Part shown: one piece after another, positions 17,878 through 27,082 of the stretch
How positions within the stretch are numbered: position 1 is the stretch's first letter
Layout: each line of letters opens with the position of its first letter
Source: Chitinophaga varians
GTDB lineage: Bacteria > Bacteroidota > Bacteroidia > Chitinophagales > Chitinophagaceae
Reading direction: 5' to 3'
DNA: 64,000 bases
NCBI RefSeq assembly: GCF_014529945.1
Contig: NZ_JACVFB010000002.1
Location: forward strand, 744,001 to 808,000
Notes under the pieces: generated by a model
Seen by the model: the letters and a program-made list of their open reading frames with translations, nothing else
Told to the model about the DNA's origin: nothing
Databases searched by the model: none
Program-made: the position numbers and the translations under genes

Positions 17878-19349
17878 AGTGCCATTGCCTGTAGTGAATG
17901 GTCTTTGCTTTCCAGTTGGGAACTGCCCATCAGGAACTCATCTACTTTCCTCGCACACTCGCGACCTTCGCTAATGGCCCATACCACCAGTGACTGACCG
18001 CGGCGCATATCGCCGGCAGTAAACACTTTAGGGATGGATGTCAGGTAATCTTTTTCGGTAGCTTTTACATTGCCTCTTTCATCTTTTTCCACTTCGAGCT
18101 GTTCCAGCATGCCGGTGTGCTGCGGATGAACGAAGCCCATGGCCAGCAGTGCCAGTTCACAGGGGATGTCTCTTTCAGAGCCGGGTACTTCCGTGAATTT
18201 AGCGGGTCTGCCGTCTGCACTCAGTGTCCACTGGATATCCACGATACGGAGGGCTTTCAGGTGCCCGTTATCATCGCCGATGAATGCTTTGGTAGCAATG
18301 GCCCACTGACGGTCGGCGCCTTCTTCGTGGGAAGAAGATGTTTTCAGCACCATGGGATAAGTAGGCCATGGCATGAAATCGTTACGCTCGCCCGGCGGTT
18401 TGGGCAGCAGTTCCAGCTGGGTAACGCTTACCGCACCGTGGCGGTTGCTGGTACCTACGCAGTCGGAACCGGTATCGCCCCCTCCTATCACTACCACGTT
18501 TTTACCGGTGGCCAGGATATCGTGTCCGTCAACAGGAAGGTTGTCTACTCTTTTATTCTGTTGTTTGAGGAAGTCCATGGCGTAGTGTACCCCTTTTAGT
18601 TCGCGGCCGGTGATGCCGAGGTCGCGCGGAATGGTAGACCCGCCTGCCAGCACGATGGCATTGAATTCCCTTAACAGATCATTGGTACTTACGTTAACGC
18701 CTACGTTGGCATTGCACTGGAAGGTAACACCTTCTTCTTCCATCAGTTTTATTCTGCGGTCGATGGTCCATTTTTCCAGTTTGAAGTCGGGGATGCCATA
18801 ACGGAGCAGGCCTCCCGGCTTGGCGTCGCGCTCAAATACCGTAACACTGTGACCGGCGTAGTTGAGCTGTGCCGCTGCGGCCAGTCCGGCAGGACCGGAA
18901 CCGATGACGGCTACTTTTTTGCCGGTACGTACGCGGGGTATCTTCGCCTGAACGAGGCCTTTGTCGAAAGCGATTTCTATGATATGCCGTTCAATTTCCT
19001 CGATGGCTACCGGCGGTTGGTTGATACCCAGCACGCAGGCGCTTTCACAAGGGGCCGGACAAATGCGGCCGGTGAATTCAGGGAAATTGTTGGTGGAAGT
19101 CAGGATATCATAAGCATCCTGCCAGTCCTGACGGTATACAGCATGATTGAATTCGGGTATTACGTTGCCGAGCGGGCATCCGCTGTGGCAGAAAGGCACG
19201 CCGCAGCTCATACAGCGGGCGGCCTGCTGGTTCAGTTTATTTTCAGGGAAGCGTTCTACAAATTCGTTGTAGTGGCCAACCCTTTCCCGGGGATCTGTTT
19301 TTCCGGGCAGCTCTCGTGTAAATTCCAGGAATCCTGTAGGTTTACCCAT
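17874..19349 (-). CDS. gltD: Glutamate synthase small (beta) subunit
   Basis: A 491-residue NADPH-oxidising subunit of glutamate synthase, which delivers electrons to the GltB subunit for making two glutamates from glutamine and 2-oxoglutarate. The N-terminal iron-sulfur region has ARCMSCGVPFCHSGCPLGN and the second cysteine set GRICPAPCESACVLG. The FAD-binding VAVIGSGPAGLAAAAQL (about 145-162) and the NAD(P)-binding VVVIGGGDTGSDCVG follow, and the C-terminal FTAGDMRRGQSLVVWAI closes the FAD site. The length is normal. It is second in the gltB-gltD pair on the minus strand, about 115 bases behind gltB. That gap holds an inverted repeat that could reduce read-through. Confidence 0.97.
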   Translation of the reverse strand: MGKPTGFLEFTRELPGKTDPRERVGHYNEFVERFPENKLNQQAARCMSCGVPFCHSGCPLGNVIPEFNHAVYRQDWQDAYDILTSTNNFPEFTGRICPAPCESACVLGINQPPVAIEEIERHIIEIAFDKGLVQAKIPRVRTGKKVAVIGSGPAGLAAAAQLNYAGHSVTVFERDAKPGGLLRYGIPDFKLEKWTIDRRIKLMEEEGVTFQCNANVGVNVSTNDLLREFNAIVLAGGSTIPRDLGITGRELKGVHYAMDFLKQQNKRVDNLPVDGHDILATGKNVVVIGGGDTGSDCVGTSNRHGAVSVTQLELLPKPPGERNDFMPWPTYPMVLKTSSSHEEGADRQWAIATKAFIGDDNGHLKALRIVDIQWTLSADGRPAKFTEVPGSERDIPCELALLAMGFVHPQHTGMLEQLEVEKDERGNVKATEKDYLTSIPKVFTAGDMRRGQSLVVWAISEGRECARKVDEFLMGSSQLESKDHSLQAMAL

Positions 19350-19371
19350 AACTATTTTCTCATTTTATCAT

Positions 19372-19453
19372 TTGGTCATTTGGTTATTTACTTTGAGTTG
19401 CTTACTCGCTTAGTTCATTCACTCACTCAATAATTAAATAACCAAATAACCAA
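19372..19453. repeat. Word-repeat inverted repeat B between gltB and gltD
   Basis: The arms at 19372-19390 and 19435-19453 are 19 bp with one mismatch, around a 44-bp spacer. The left side repeats TCATTTGGT twice. It starts about 10 bases after the gltB stop and lies inside what looks like an operon. Confidence 0.75.
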
Positions 19454-19463
19454 TAGCCAAATA

Positions 19464-22400
19464 TTAACGGTTTATCTTCTGTCCCTGTGCTACGCCTGCT
19501 TTCAGCACAGCCTTGTATTCTTTCGGGAATACTTTCACGAAGTGGCGCAGCTGATTTTCCCAGTCTTTCAGGATAAATTTCGCCACGGTGCTATTCGTGT
19601 AGGCGTGATGTTTAGTGATCAGGTCTTGCAGCACTGCAACATCGTCCTGGTCCAGCGGGTCGAGGTCGATCATATCGCGGTTGCAGTGGTTGGCAAAGGA
19701 GCCTTTTACATCGTATACATAAGCGATGCCACCGCTCATCCCTGCGCCGAAGTTGCGGCCGGTTTCACCAAGGATGACAGCGCGGCCACCGGTCATATAT
19801 TCGCAGCCGTGGTCACCCACGCCTTCTGACACGATGGTGGCGCCGGAGTTACGAACGCAGAAACGTTCGCCTGCCTTACCGCGGATATAGGCTTCACCGG
19901 AGGTGGCGCCATAGAAGCACACGTTACCTGCGATGATGTTCTCTTCGGCCTTGAAGCCAGCTTCCCCGTGGGGATAGAGGATCAGTTTGGAGCCGGAAAG
20001 GCCTTTACCGAAGTAGTCGTTGGCTTCACCTTCCAGTTCAAGGGTAAGTCCTTTGGTAGAGAAGGCGCCGAAGCTTTGACCGGCAGAACCGGTGAATTTG
20101 AAGTGGATGGTATCTTCCGGGAGACCTTCGCTCTTGTAACGTTTGGATACTTCGTTAGAGAGGATGGTGCCGATAGTACGATCGGTATTTTTAACGGGAT
20201 ACTGTTGGTAAACCCTTGTCTTTTTGTCCAGCGCAGGCTGTGCTGCTTTGAGCAGCTGCCAGTCGAGTACTTCGGCGATACCGTGGTCCTGTTCTTCCTG
20301 TTTGTACAGGCCGGTTTCAGGAGCAGCGGGTTCTTTGTACAGGATGGGTGACAGGTCCAGCTTCTGTGTTTTCCAGTGGCTGATGCCTTCACGCATCTGG
20401 AGGTTATCCACCTGGCCTACCATTTCATTAATGGTACGGAAGCCAAGGTCGGCCATGATTTCACGGAGTTCTTCCACGAGGAAGGTGAACAGGTTCACCA
20501 CATGCTGCGGGTCGCCGGTGAAGCGTTTGCGCAGGTCCGGGTCTTGGGTGGCCACTCCTACCGGGCAGGTGTTGACATGACATTTACGCATCATGATACA
20601 ACCTTCCACGATCAGTGCGGCGGTAGCTACGCCCCATTCTTCTGCACCAAGCAGTGTAGCGATCGCGATGTCGCGGCCTGTTTTCAGCTGGCCATCGGTT
20701 TGCAGTACTACCCTGCTGCGCAGTTTGTTTTTCACCAGTGTCTGGTGGGACTCTGCGAGACCCAGTTCCCAGGGCAGGCCGGCATGTTTAACGGAGCTTA
20801 TCGGAGAAGCGCCTGTACCACCATCGTGACCGGCGATCAGTACCACATCGGCGTGTGCTTTGGCCACACCTGCTGCGATAGTACCTACCCCGGCTTTAGA
20901 CACCAGTTTCACGCTGATGCGGGCGGCGCGGTTGGCATTTTTCAGATCATAGATGAGCTGTGCCAGGTCTTCAATGGAATAAATATCATGGTGTGGAGGC
21001 GGAGAGATAAGACCTACACCCGGAGTGGAGTGTCTTACTTTGGCGATCCAGTCGTCCACTTTATGGCCTGGCAGTTGTCCGCCTTCACCGGGCTTAGCGC
21101 CCTGGGCCATTTTAATTTGTAATTCGTCGGCATTGGTCAGGTAGTAGCTGGTAACGCCGAAACGGGCGCTGGCTACCTGTTTGATGGCAGAACGCATAGA
21201 GTCGCCGTTAGGCAGCTGCTCATAGCGGATTTCATCTTCACCCCCTTCGCCGGTATTACTTTTAGCACCAATGCGGTTCATGGCAATGGCGAGGGTGGAG
21301 TGTGCCTCATGAGAGATGGAACCGAAGCTCATAGCACCTGTAGCAAAACGTTTGAAGATGCTGGAAGCTGGTTCCACCTCATCGATAGAGATGGAAGCAC
21401 GGGTACGTTTAAACGAAAAGAGGCTACGCAGGGTGCAGGCTTTTTCGCTCTGGTCGTTAACGGCTTTAGAGTATTTCTTAAAGATGCTGTAGTCGCCCAT
21501 GCGGGTGGAATACTGCAGCAAGTGGATGGTGGTAGGATTGAAAAGGTGGAATTCCCCTTTGCGTTTCCATTGGTATACGCCGCCTTCAGTGAGACGCTGA
21601 ACCGGCTTTTCCTTACGGCCGTAGCCCATCCAGTGTTTTGCCAGTGTTTCACGGGCAATTTCATCCAGGCCGAGGCCCTGAATGCGGGACACAGCGCCGG
21701 CGAAGTATTTATCCACCACCTGTTGGTTGATACCCAGTATCTCGAATATCTGAGCACCCTGATAAGATTGCAGGGTAGAGATGCCCATTTTGGAGAATAC
21801 TTTGAGCAGGCCGTCGCAGATGGCTTTGATATAGTTTTTCTTCAGCTTGTCTACATCCTGATCGGTGTCCAGTTTGTTGGACAGCTTCAGGTCGCGGATA
21901 GTGCTGAGTGCCAGGTACGGGTTTACGGCGGTAGCGCCGAAGCCCAGCAGGCAGGCGAAATGGTGTACTTCCCAAACGTCGCCGGCTTCCACGATCAGTC
22001 CTACGGAGCCGCGTTTCCCTTTGCGGATCAGGTGGTGATGGACGGCGGAAGCAGCCAGCAGAGACGGGATGGCGGCGTGCTCGGAGTCGATGGCGCGGTC
22101 AGAGAGGATGATGACTTCAAATCCATCTTCCACGGCATCTACTGCATAACGGCAAAGGCGGGCGAGCCCTTTCTCGAGGGAGCCTGGTTTGCCATCGGCC
22201 TTGAAGTAGGTATGCAGTGTCTTAGCCTGAAACAGGCCGGTGTCGATACTGCGTATTTTTTCCAGTTCGTAGTTGTTGAGGATCGGATGGCGCAGTGCCA
22301 GGCTGTGGCAGTGCAGCGGATCTTCATCCAGCAGGTTGCCGTTGCCGCCTACGAAAGTAGCGAGCGACATCACCAGTCTCTCCCTGATAGGATCGATAGG

Positions 22401-23993
22401 CGGATTGGTTACCTGTGCGAACAGCTGTTTGAAGTAGTTGGCCAGATGTTGCGGCTGGTTGCTGAGTGCGGCCAGCGGCGTATCGGTGCCCATGGAGCCA
22501 ACGGGTTCTTTCCCGTCGAGGGCCATCGGTGAGATGATATGCTCAAGGTCTTCGGTGCTGTAACCGAAAGCCCGTTGATATTTGAAGATCTGGTCGTGCT
22601 CGAGGTGGGTGAAGGTAACCCGTGGCTCAGGCAGTTCTTCCAAGCGGATCTTATATTTATTGAGCCACTCGCCATAAGGTTGTTGGGAGCAGATCTGTTG
22701 TTTCAGTTCTTCATCGCCGATGATGCGGCCCTGGTCCATGTCCACGATGAACATTTTTCCGGGTTGCAGGCGTCCTTTTTCTTTTATGTTTTTAGGATCG
22801 ATGGGTAATACGCCGGCTTCGGAAGCCATGATCACGCGATCGTCTTTGGTTACGACAAAGCGGCTGGGACGTAATCCGTTACGGTCCAGGGTGGCGCCGA
22901 TGATTTTACCATCGGTGAAGGAGATGGAAGCCGGTCCGTCCCACGGTTCCATCAGGGAAGCGTGGTATTCGTAGAAGGCTTTTTTCTCTGCAGCCATATC
23001 GTCGTTGCCGTCCCACGCTTCGGGGATCAGCATCATCATTACATGTGGCAGGGAGCGGCCGGTCATGGTCAGCAGCTCGATCACGTTGTCGAGGCTGGCG
23101 GAGTCAGACTGCCCTTCTTCCACGATAGCCAGCAGCATGTCCATTTCTTCCGCAGTAAAATATTTGGACATAAAGTCGCGCTCACCGGCACGGAGCCAGT
23201 TGAGGTTGCCTTTCAGCGTATTGATTTCACCATTGTGGGCGATATAGCGATAAGGGTGTGCCAACCGCCAGCTGGGGAAAGTGTTGGTCGCAAAACGGGA
23301 GTGGATGAGGGCGAAGGCCGACACCATCTTCTCATCGCTCAGATCAGTATAATAATGGCGTACCTGATAGGTGGTCAGCTGACCTTTATATACAATTGTT
23401 TTATAGGAAAGGGAAGCAATGTAAAACAGTGCTTTCTCTTTTGGAATGCTGTTACGAACGGTTTTGGACACGTAGTTGCGGAGAACAAACAGTTTGCGCT
23501 CAAAAACTTCCGGGTCACTGATATGATAAGGACAGGCGATAAATACCTGTTCAATTTCCGGTTCTACAGAGAGGGCGGATTCACCGATGCCATCAGGGCG
23601 AACGGGTACTTTACGATATCCGAGGATCTCGAGGCCCAGTTTTTCAGCGCTGCGTTCCAGGATTTCCCGGCACTCTTCGCGCCAGCGTGGTTCTTTCGGA
23701 AAAAAGACCATGCCTACGCCATACTTACCAAATTCAGGTAAGCTGATGCCTATTCGCAGGCATTCATCATACAAAAATTCATGAGGGACCTGAAACAGGA
23801 TTCCTGCACCATCACCCGTGTTCTGCTCACAGCCGCAGGCGCCGCGGTGTTCCATGTTTTCCAGCATGGTGAGGGCATCACGGATAATATGGTGGGATTT
23901 ACGCCCCTTGATATGGGCCGTAAAACCTGTTCCGCAGGCATCATGTTCGAATTCAGGACGGTATAAACCTTGCGTTTGCTTCACTTCATCCAT
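19464..23993 (-). CDS. gltB: Glutamate synthase large (alpha) subunit
   Basis: A 1509-residue glutamate synthase large subunit that hydrolyses glutamine and channels ammonia to 2-oxoglutarate. The class II amidotransferase domain begins at Cys20 within HDACGTGF; the 19 residues before it are the propeptide that must be removed to expose the nucleophile. The central domain follows, then the FMN-binding synthase domain with [17 protein letters not shown] and [12 protein letters not shown], and the 3Fe-4S cysteines in [19 protein letters not shown]. The C-terminal GXGXG beta-helix (about 1270-1470) contains repeated GxxxG turns such as GGIAYVYD. Cluster spacing and length are canonical. A 358-base AT-rich region lies upstream. 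The electron donor is gltD, next in the operon. Confidence 0.97.
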   Translation of the reverse strand: MDEVKQTQGLYRPEFEHDACGTGFTAHIKGRKSHHIIRDALTMLENMEHRGACGCEQNTGDGAGILFQVPHEFLYDECLRIGISLPEFGKYGVGMVFFPKEPRWREECREILERSAEKLGLEILGYRKVPVRPDGIGESALSVEPEIEQVFIACPYHISDPEVFERKLFVLRNYVSKTVRNSIPKEKALFYIASLSYKTIVYKGQLTTYQVRHYYTDLSDEKMVSAFALIHSRFATNTFPSWRLAHPYRYIAHNGEINTLKGNLNWLRAGERDFMSKYFTAEEMDMLLAIVEEGQSDSASLDNVIELLTMTGRSLPHVMMMLIPEAWDGNDDMAAEKKAFYEYHASLMEPWDGPASISFTDGKIIGATLDRNGLRPSRFVVTKDDRVIMASEAGVLPIDPKNIKEKGRLQPGKMFIVDMDQGRIIGDEELKQQICSQQPYGEWLNKYKIRLEELPEPRVTFTHLEHDQIFKYQRAFGYSTEDLEHIISPMALDGKEPVGSMGTDTPLAALSNQPQHLANYFKQLFAQVTNPPIDPIRERLVMSLATFVGGNGNLLDEDPLHCHSLALRHPILNNYELEKIRSIDTGLFQAKTLHTYFKADGKPGSLEKGLARLCRYAVDAVEDGFEVIILSDRAIDSEHAAIPSLLAASAVHHHLIRKGKRGSVGLIVEAGDVWEVHHFACLLGFGATAVNPYLALSTIRDLKLSNKLDTDQDVDKLKKNYIKAICDGLLKVFSKMGISTLQSYQGAQIFEILGINQQVVDKYFAGAVSRIQGLGLDEIARETLAKHWMGYGRKEKPVQRLTEGGVYQWKRKGEFHLFNPTTIHLLQYSTRMGDYSIFKKYSKAVNDQSEKACTLRSLFSFKRTRASISIDEVEPASSIFKRFATGAMSFGSISHEAHSTLAIAMNRIGAKSNTGEGGEDEIRYEQLPNGDSMRSAIKQVASARFGVTSYYLTNADELQIKMAQGAKPGEGGQLPGHKVDDWIAKVRHSTPGVGLISPPPHHDIYSIEDLAQLIYDLKNANRAARISVKLVSKAGVGTIAAGVAKAHADVVLIAGHDGGTGASPISSVKHAGLPWELGLAESHQTLVKNKLRSRVVLQTDGQLKTGRDIAIATLLGAEEWGVATAALIVEGCIMMRKCHVNTCPVGVATQDPDLRKRFTGDPQHVVNLFTFLVEELREIMADLGFRTINEMVGQVDNLQMREGISHWKTQKLDLSPILYKEPAAPETGLYKQEEQDHGIAEVLDWQLLKAAQPALDKKTRVYQQYPVKNTDRTIGTILSNEVSKRYKSEGLPEDTIHFKFTGSAGQSFGAFSTKGLTLELEGEANDYFGKGLSGSKLILYPHGEAGFKAEENIIAGNVCFYGATSGEAYIRGKAGERFCVRNSGATIVSEGVGDHGCEYMTGGRAVILGETGRNFGAGMSGGIAYVYDVKGSFANHCNRDMIDLDPLDQDDVAVLQDLITKHHAYTNSTVAKFILKDWENQLRHFVKVFPKEYKAVLKAGVAQGQKINR

Positions 23994-24351
23994 TTGGTTT
24001 AGATTTTTTTCTTTGATACACTCCTCCCTTCTGACTTTCGTCGATGGGTGGTGTACGATATAATTCGGGAACGGTTTAAAGATACTAAAGGAATGCTGTA
24101 TTTTTTATATAAATTTTTGATAGAAGCAAAAAATTTAGAAAAAAATAAAAATATATCCCTTATTGTTAGAATTTATAGAAAAATGACCGCGGTGGGGCCT
24201 GGATTCCGGGCAAGCGACTGCGGAGGGATTGTCAACCAGGGGGACTAATATATTCCTGTACCGGGGTAATCTGTGATAGTACCTGATTTTGAGTAATTTC
24301 GTCCGGTAATATCATATACAATAACCTATATCTATCATTCATATATAATAT
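23994..24351. other. AT-rich divergent region between gltB and the 24352 gene
   Basis: This 358-base spacer separates divergent genes and must hold both promoters. The part at 24085-24180 is very A/T-rich, with runs of A and T that suggest curved DNA, which is common in upstream control regions. No perfect TAnnTTTG box was found on either strand. A 66-codon open frame at 24048-24248 has no coding character and is not annotated. Confidence 0.4.
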
Positions 24352-25446
24352 ATGATGTCCACAAAACAAGCGCTGCTGCTTTCTGCATGGTTAACCGGTT
24401 TTACCATGACTGCCACGGCCCAATACCCGACTGATGAGGCGGGCCCCGCGAAATCACAAAAACAGATCGATCTGAATAAAGGCAAGATCACCCTGGAAAG
24501 GGAACCGCTGCTGACCGCCGACAAACTGCCGCTAAAAATCAGTGGTATTGAAGTGATAAACGCCACCTGGGACACTACACACCTGGGCTTCGTTTCACTA
24601 GGTTCCCGTTGGATGCCTGCCACGCCAGATAAAGAAATGACGGTATACTTGTCTGAATTTGTGAAAAATGCCTTTTCGCACCTGTACTCAACAGATGGTA
24701 TAAAGCTGTTATGGGTAGTAGACGACCTGCGGATCGGTGAACAACCCGGCGGCGTAGGTGAAAAAGCGTTTATCCGCCTGAAGGCCACAGCCTACGGTTC
24801 TTCAGACGGACAGACCTACCAGCGGCTTTATGCGATGGATGAGGCGAAACTGAACAGAGGCCTGGGGCTGACAAAGAAACACCATCAGTTTATCGCCAAT
24901 GCTTTTATGGAACTGCTGCAGAAAGCACCGGAAAAATCCGGGGTGGCGCTTACTAAGTCTGACATCATTCAACATCACCTGCAAAAAAGGCAAGTGCCGG
25001 CGTTAACCGCACCGCAAATGAAAGATGGTGTATATCAAAATTTTGAGGAGTTCCGGAATAACGCTCCTGGCCTCACACAGTTTGAAATAAAAAAGGGTGA
25101 ATACGAATATGAATGGGCTGATATCATCGGTACAACAGCGGATGGCCGGAAAGGTAAGGTCAGGTCCTGCTGGGGAATTGTAAAAGACGGAAACGTGTTT
25201 CGTTATCAGGATGGAAAGCTGATTCAGCTGGAGCGATGGAATTATGGATATGTGCTTTCCCGTTATCTTAAAGATAGCCGTGACCGTAGTCGGTCGGCGG
25301 TAGTCGGTGCGGTATTGGGTGGCGTGCTGGGGGCTATGGTGGCATCCGGCAGCGGACATATGGTGAGCGCCGATGCATTCCCCGCCCTGAAAGTAAGTCC
25401 CGATGCCACCGCGATCGATATGGAAACAGGCGCATTCATTTTTTAA
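24352..25446 (+). CDS. Secreted protein of unknown function with glycine-zipper helix
   Basis: A 364-residue exported protein; two adjacent ATGs (24352 and 24355) both precede the signal peptide (LLLSAWLTGFTMTATAQ). No named family is recognised. The N-terminal half (about 45-195) is a mixed alpha/beta unit of unknown type. The C-terminal half (about 221-364) carries GxYxxFxEFxxNxP (GVYQNFEEFRNNAP), VRSCWGIVKDGNVF and DMETGAFIF, matching the domain of the protein encoded at 16319. Inserted in it is a glycine-zipper helix at about 316-334 (SAVVGAVLGGVLGAMVASG), which could cross or dock on a membrane. Divergent from gltB and convergent with the GHL10 gene. Confidence 0.75.
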   Translation: MMSTKQALLLSAWLTGFTMTATAQYPTDEAGPAKSQKQIDLNKGKITLEREPLLTADKLPLKISGIEVINATWDTTHLGFVSLGSRWMPATPDKEMTVYLSEFVKNAFSHLYSTDGIKLLWVVDDLRIGEQPGGVGEKAFIRLKATAYGSSDGQTYQRLYAMDEAKLNRGLGLTKKHHQFIANAFMELLQKAPEKSGVALTKSDIIQHHLQKRQVPALTAPQMKDGVYQNFEEFRNNAPGLTQFEIKKGEYEYEWADIIGTTADGRKGKVRSCWGIVKDGNVFRYQDGKLIQLERWNYGYVLSRYLKDSRDRSRSAVVGAVLGGVLGAMVASGSGHMVSADAFPALKVSPDATAIDMETGAFIF

Positions 25447-25460
25447 TTCATGCGCCTGTT
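25425..25460. terminator. Hairpin between convergent genes
   Basis: The 11-bp perfect arms AACAGGCGCAT and ATGCGCCTGTT (25425-25435 and 25450-25460) span the last codons of the 24352 gene and its stop. The T-run lies in the loop rather than after the stem, so intrinsic termination is possible but not textbook. Confidence 0.45.
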
Positions 25461-25467
25461 CCCGCGC

Positions 25468-27009
25468 TCAGGGTTCAAAGATAAAGGTCGTTTTACCGTT
25501 TTTGATTTCCATCCGTAATGGTTCACTGAGCAGGCTCTCGTTTTGAAGCCGGTCCAGCGCGGTGACTACATAGGTGTAGGTTTTGCCTTTTACATAAGTC
25601 CGGTCCTTGTATTCCGGATCGGCTGCCTGCGGCAGGATGGCCAGAATTTTCGTAGGGTCGGTAGCGTTAATCGGCTCGTTGGCCTCGAAACGGTACAGCA
25701 CATATTGTTTGGTACGGCCGCTGGTATCGTCATCGGTCCAGTGAATTTCCAGTCCGCCGGGTCTTTCGAAAGCATCGATGAAATATGGTGGATCGGGTGT
25801 GGTGTTAGGCAGCCATGACATCACCGGGCGCAATGCCGGGTATTTGTAGTAGTGGTTGCGCAGGGAGTCTTCGATGCCCAGCGGGTTACCACGGAAAGAT
25901 TTGGCACTGTAGAAGATGCTGCCTTGTATGGTATTGAGTGTCCTGGATTCTTCAATCTGCATAGGCAGTTCCCGGGGATTTTTCCAGGCAGGGTTGCTGC
26001 CGAGACGGTACACACCATGCCCGATGTATATCTGCCGGCCATAACCATGCTGGCTCCACCAGTTGAGCAATACCTGATAGTCCGCCAGACGATGACCGCG
26101 TTCCCAATACAGTTGCGGTGCAGCGTAATCTATCCAGCCCTTTTTCAACCACTTTAAGATATCGGCATACAGATCGTCATAGTTGGTCATGCCGCCATGC
26201 GTGTAAGATCCTTCCGGGTCTTTGCTACGGTCGCGCCATACGCCGAACGGACTGATACCGAATTTCACCCAGGGTTTTTCTGCTTTGATTGCCACGCTGA
26301 GCATTTCAATGATGGCGTCCACATTGGCCCGGCGCCAATCGTCCTTCATCATCCCATTGCCATACAGGCGGTAAGAAACGTTGTCCGGGAACTCTTTACC
26401 GGGCACACGGTAAGGATAAAAATAGTCGTCGAAGTGTACGGCGTCGATATCATATCTCTTCACCACGTCGCGCACCACCATGGTCACGTAGTTCCGTACT
26501 TCCGGGACACCCGGATCGAAATATTTTTTGTTGTCGTAAGTGAGGAACCACTGTGGTTTCAAACGGGTGATATGATTAGCGGCCACGCTGCTGCGGCTTA
26601 CGTTAAATACGGCCCTGTAAGGATTAAACCAGGCATGAAACTCCATGCCCCGTTTATGGGTTTCTTCAATCATGAATTGAAGGGGGTCGTAGTATGGGTT
26701 AGGCGCCTGTCCCTGTACGCCGGTCAGGTATTCGGACCAGGGCTCGTATGGGGAAGCATAAAACGCATCGGTGGCAGGACGTACCTGAGCCACGACAGTG
26801 TTCATGCCATTGCGCTGCATCTGATTGAGCAAATCGATAAACTCCTGTTTTTGTTGTTCCGTAGGTAAACCGCGTCTGGAAGGCCAGTCAATATTTTCTA
26901 CCGTGGCGATCCACACTCCGCGCATTTCCCTTTTGGGCGGCAACTGCGCCCATGCCTGCTGTGTGAGGCCCACGCAAAGGGCCACACCGGCTAATAACTG
27001 CTTCAACAT
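25468..27009 (-). CDS. Secreted GHL10/DUF187 family glycoside hydrolase-like protein
   Basis: A 513-residue exported protein of the GHL10 group (UPF0748, YngK-like; PF02638), a TIM barrel related to glycoside hydrolases. The signal peptide is MLKQLLAGVALCVGLTQQAWA. The barrel (about 28-360) shows the family starts MRGVWIATVENIDWPS, VAQVRPATDAFYAS and FHAWFNPYRA, and the likely catalytic acidic patch in DAVHFDDYFYPY and IDYAAPQLYWE. A C-terminal fibronectin-III-like module follows (about 405-500, TKQYVLYRFE through TYTYVVTALD). The substrate is not established; cell-wall or exopolysaccharide glycans are usual suggestions. Convergent with the 24352 gene. The start at 27009 directly precedes the signal. 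Confidence 0.88.
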   Translation of the reverse strand: MLKQLLAGVALCVGLTQQAWAQLPPKREMRGVWIATVENIDWPSRRGLPTEQQKQEFIDLLNQMQRNGMNTVVAQVRPATDAFYASPYEPWSEYLTGVQGQAPNPYYDPLQFMIEETHKRGMEFHAWFNPYRAVFNVSRSSVAANHITRLKPQWFLTYDNKKYFDPGVPEVRNYVTMVVRDVVKRYDIDAVHFDDYFYPYRVPGKEFPDNVSYRLYGNGMMKDDWRRANVDAIIEMLSVAIKAEKPWVKFGISPFGVWRDRSKDPEGSYTHGGMTNYDDLYADILKWLKKGWIDYAAPQLYWERGHRLADYQVLLNWWSQHGYGRQIYIGHGVYRLGSNPAWKNPRELPMQIEESRTLNTIQGSIFYSAKSFRGNPLGIEDSLRNHYYKYPALRPVMSWLPNTTPDPPYFIDAFERPGGLEIHWTDDDTSGRTKQYVLYRFEANEPINATDPTKILAILPQAADPEYKDRTYVKGKTYTYVVTALDRLQNESLLSEPLRMEIKNGKTTFIFEP

Positions 27010-27082
27010 CTGCCTTACTTTAAACCGTAAGATGCGAAAATAACAAAAAGGAAGCCTGTTTTCTTGCCTAATTATATGATTC

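Noticed and set aside
21300..22532. Open frame of 410 codons opposite gltB
   Set aside because: Antisense to a certain gene with intact motifs; residues are rich in Val, Phe, Gly and His, as expected from the complementary frame.
24048..24248. 66-codon open frame in the gltB upstream region
   Set aside because: Highly AT-rich, Lys/Ile/Asn-biased, no domain, and placed in a region that should carry promoters.
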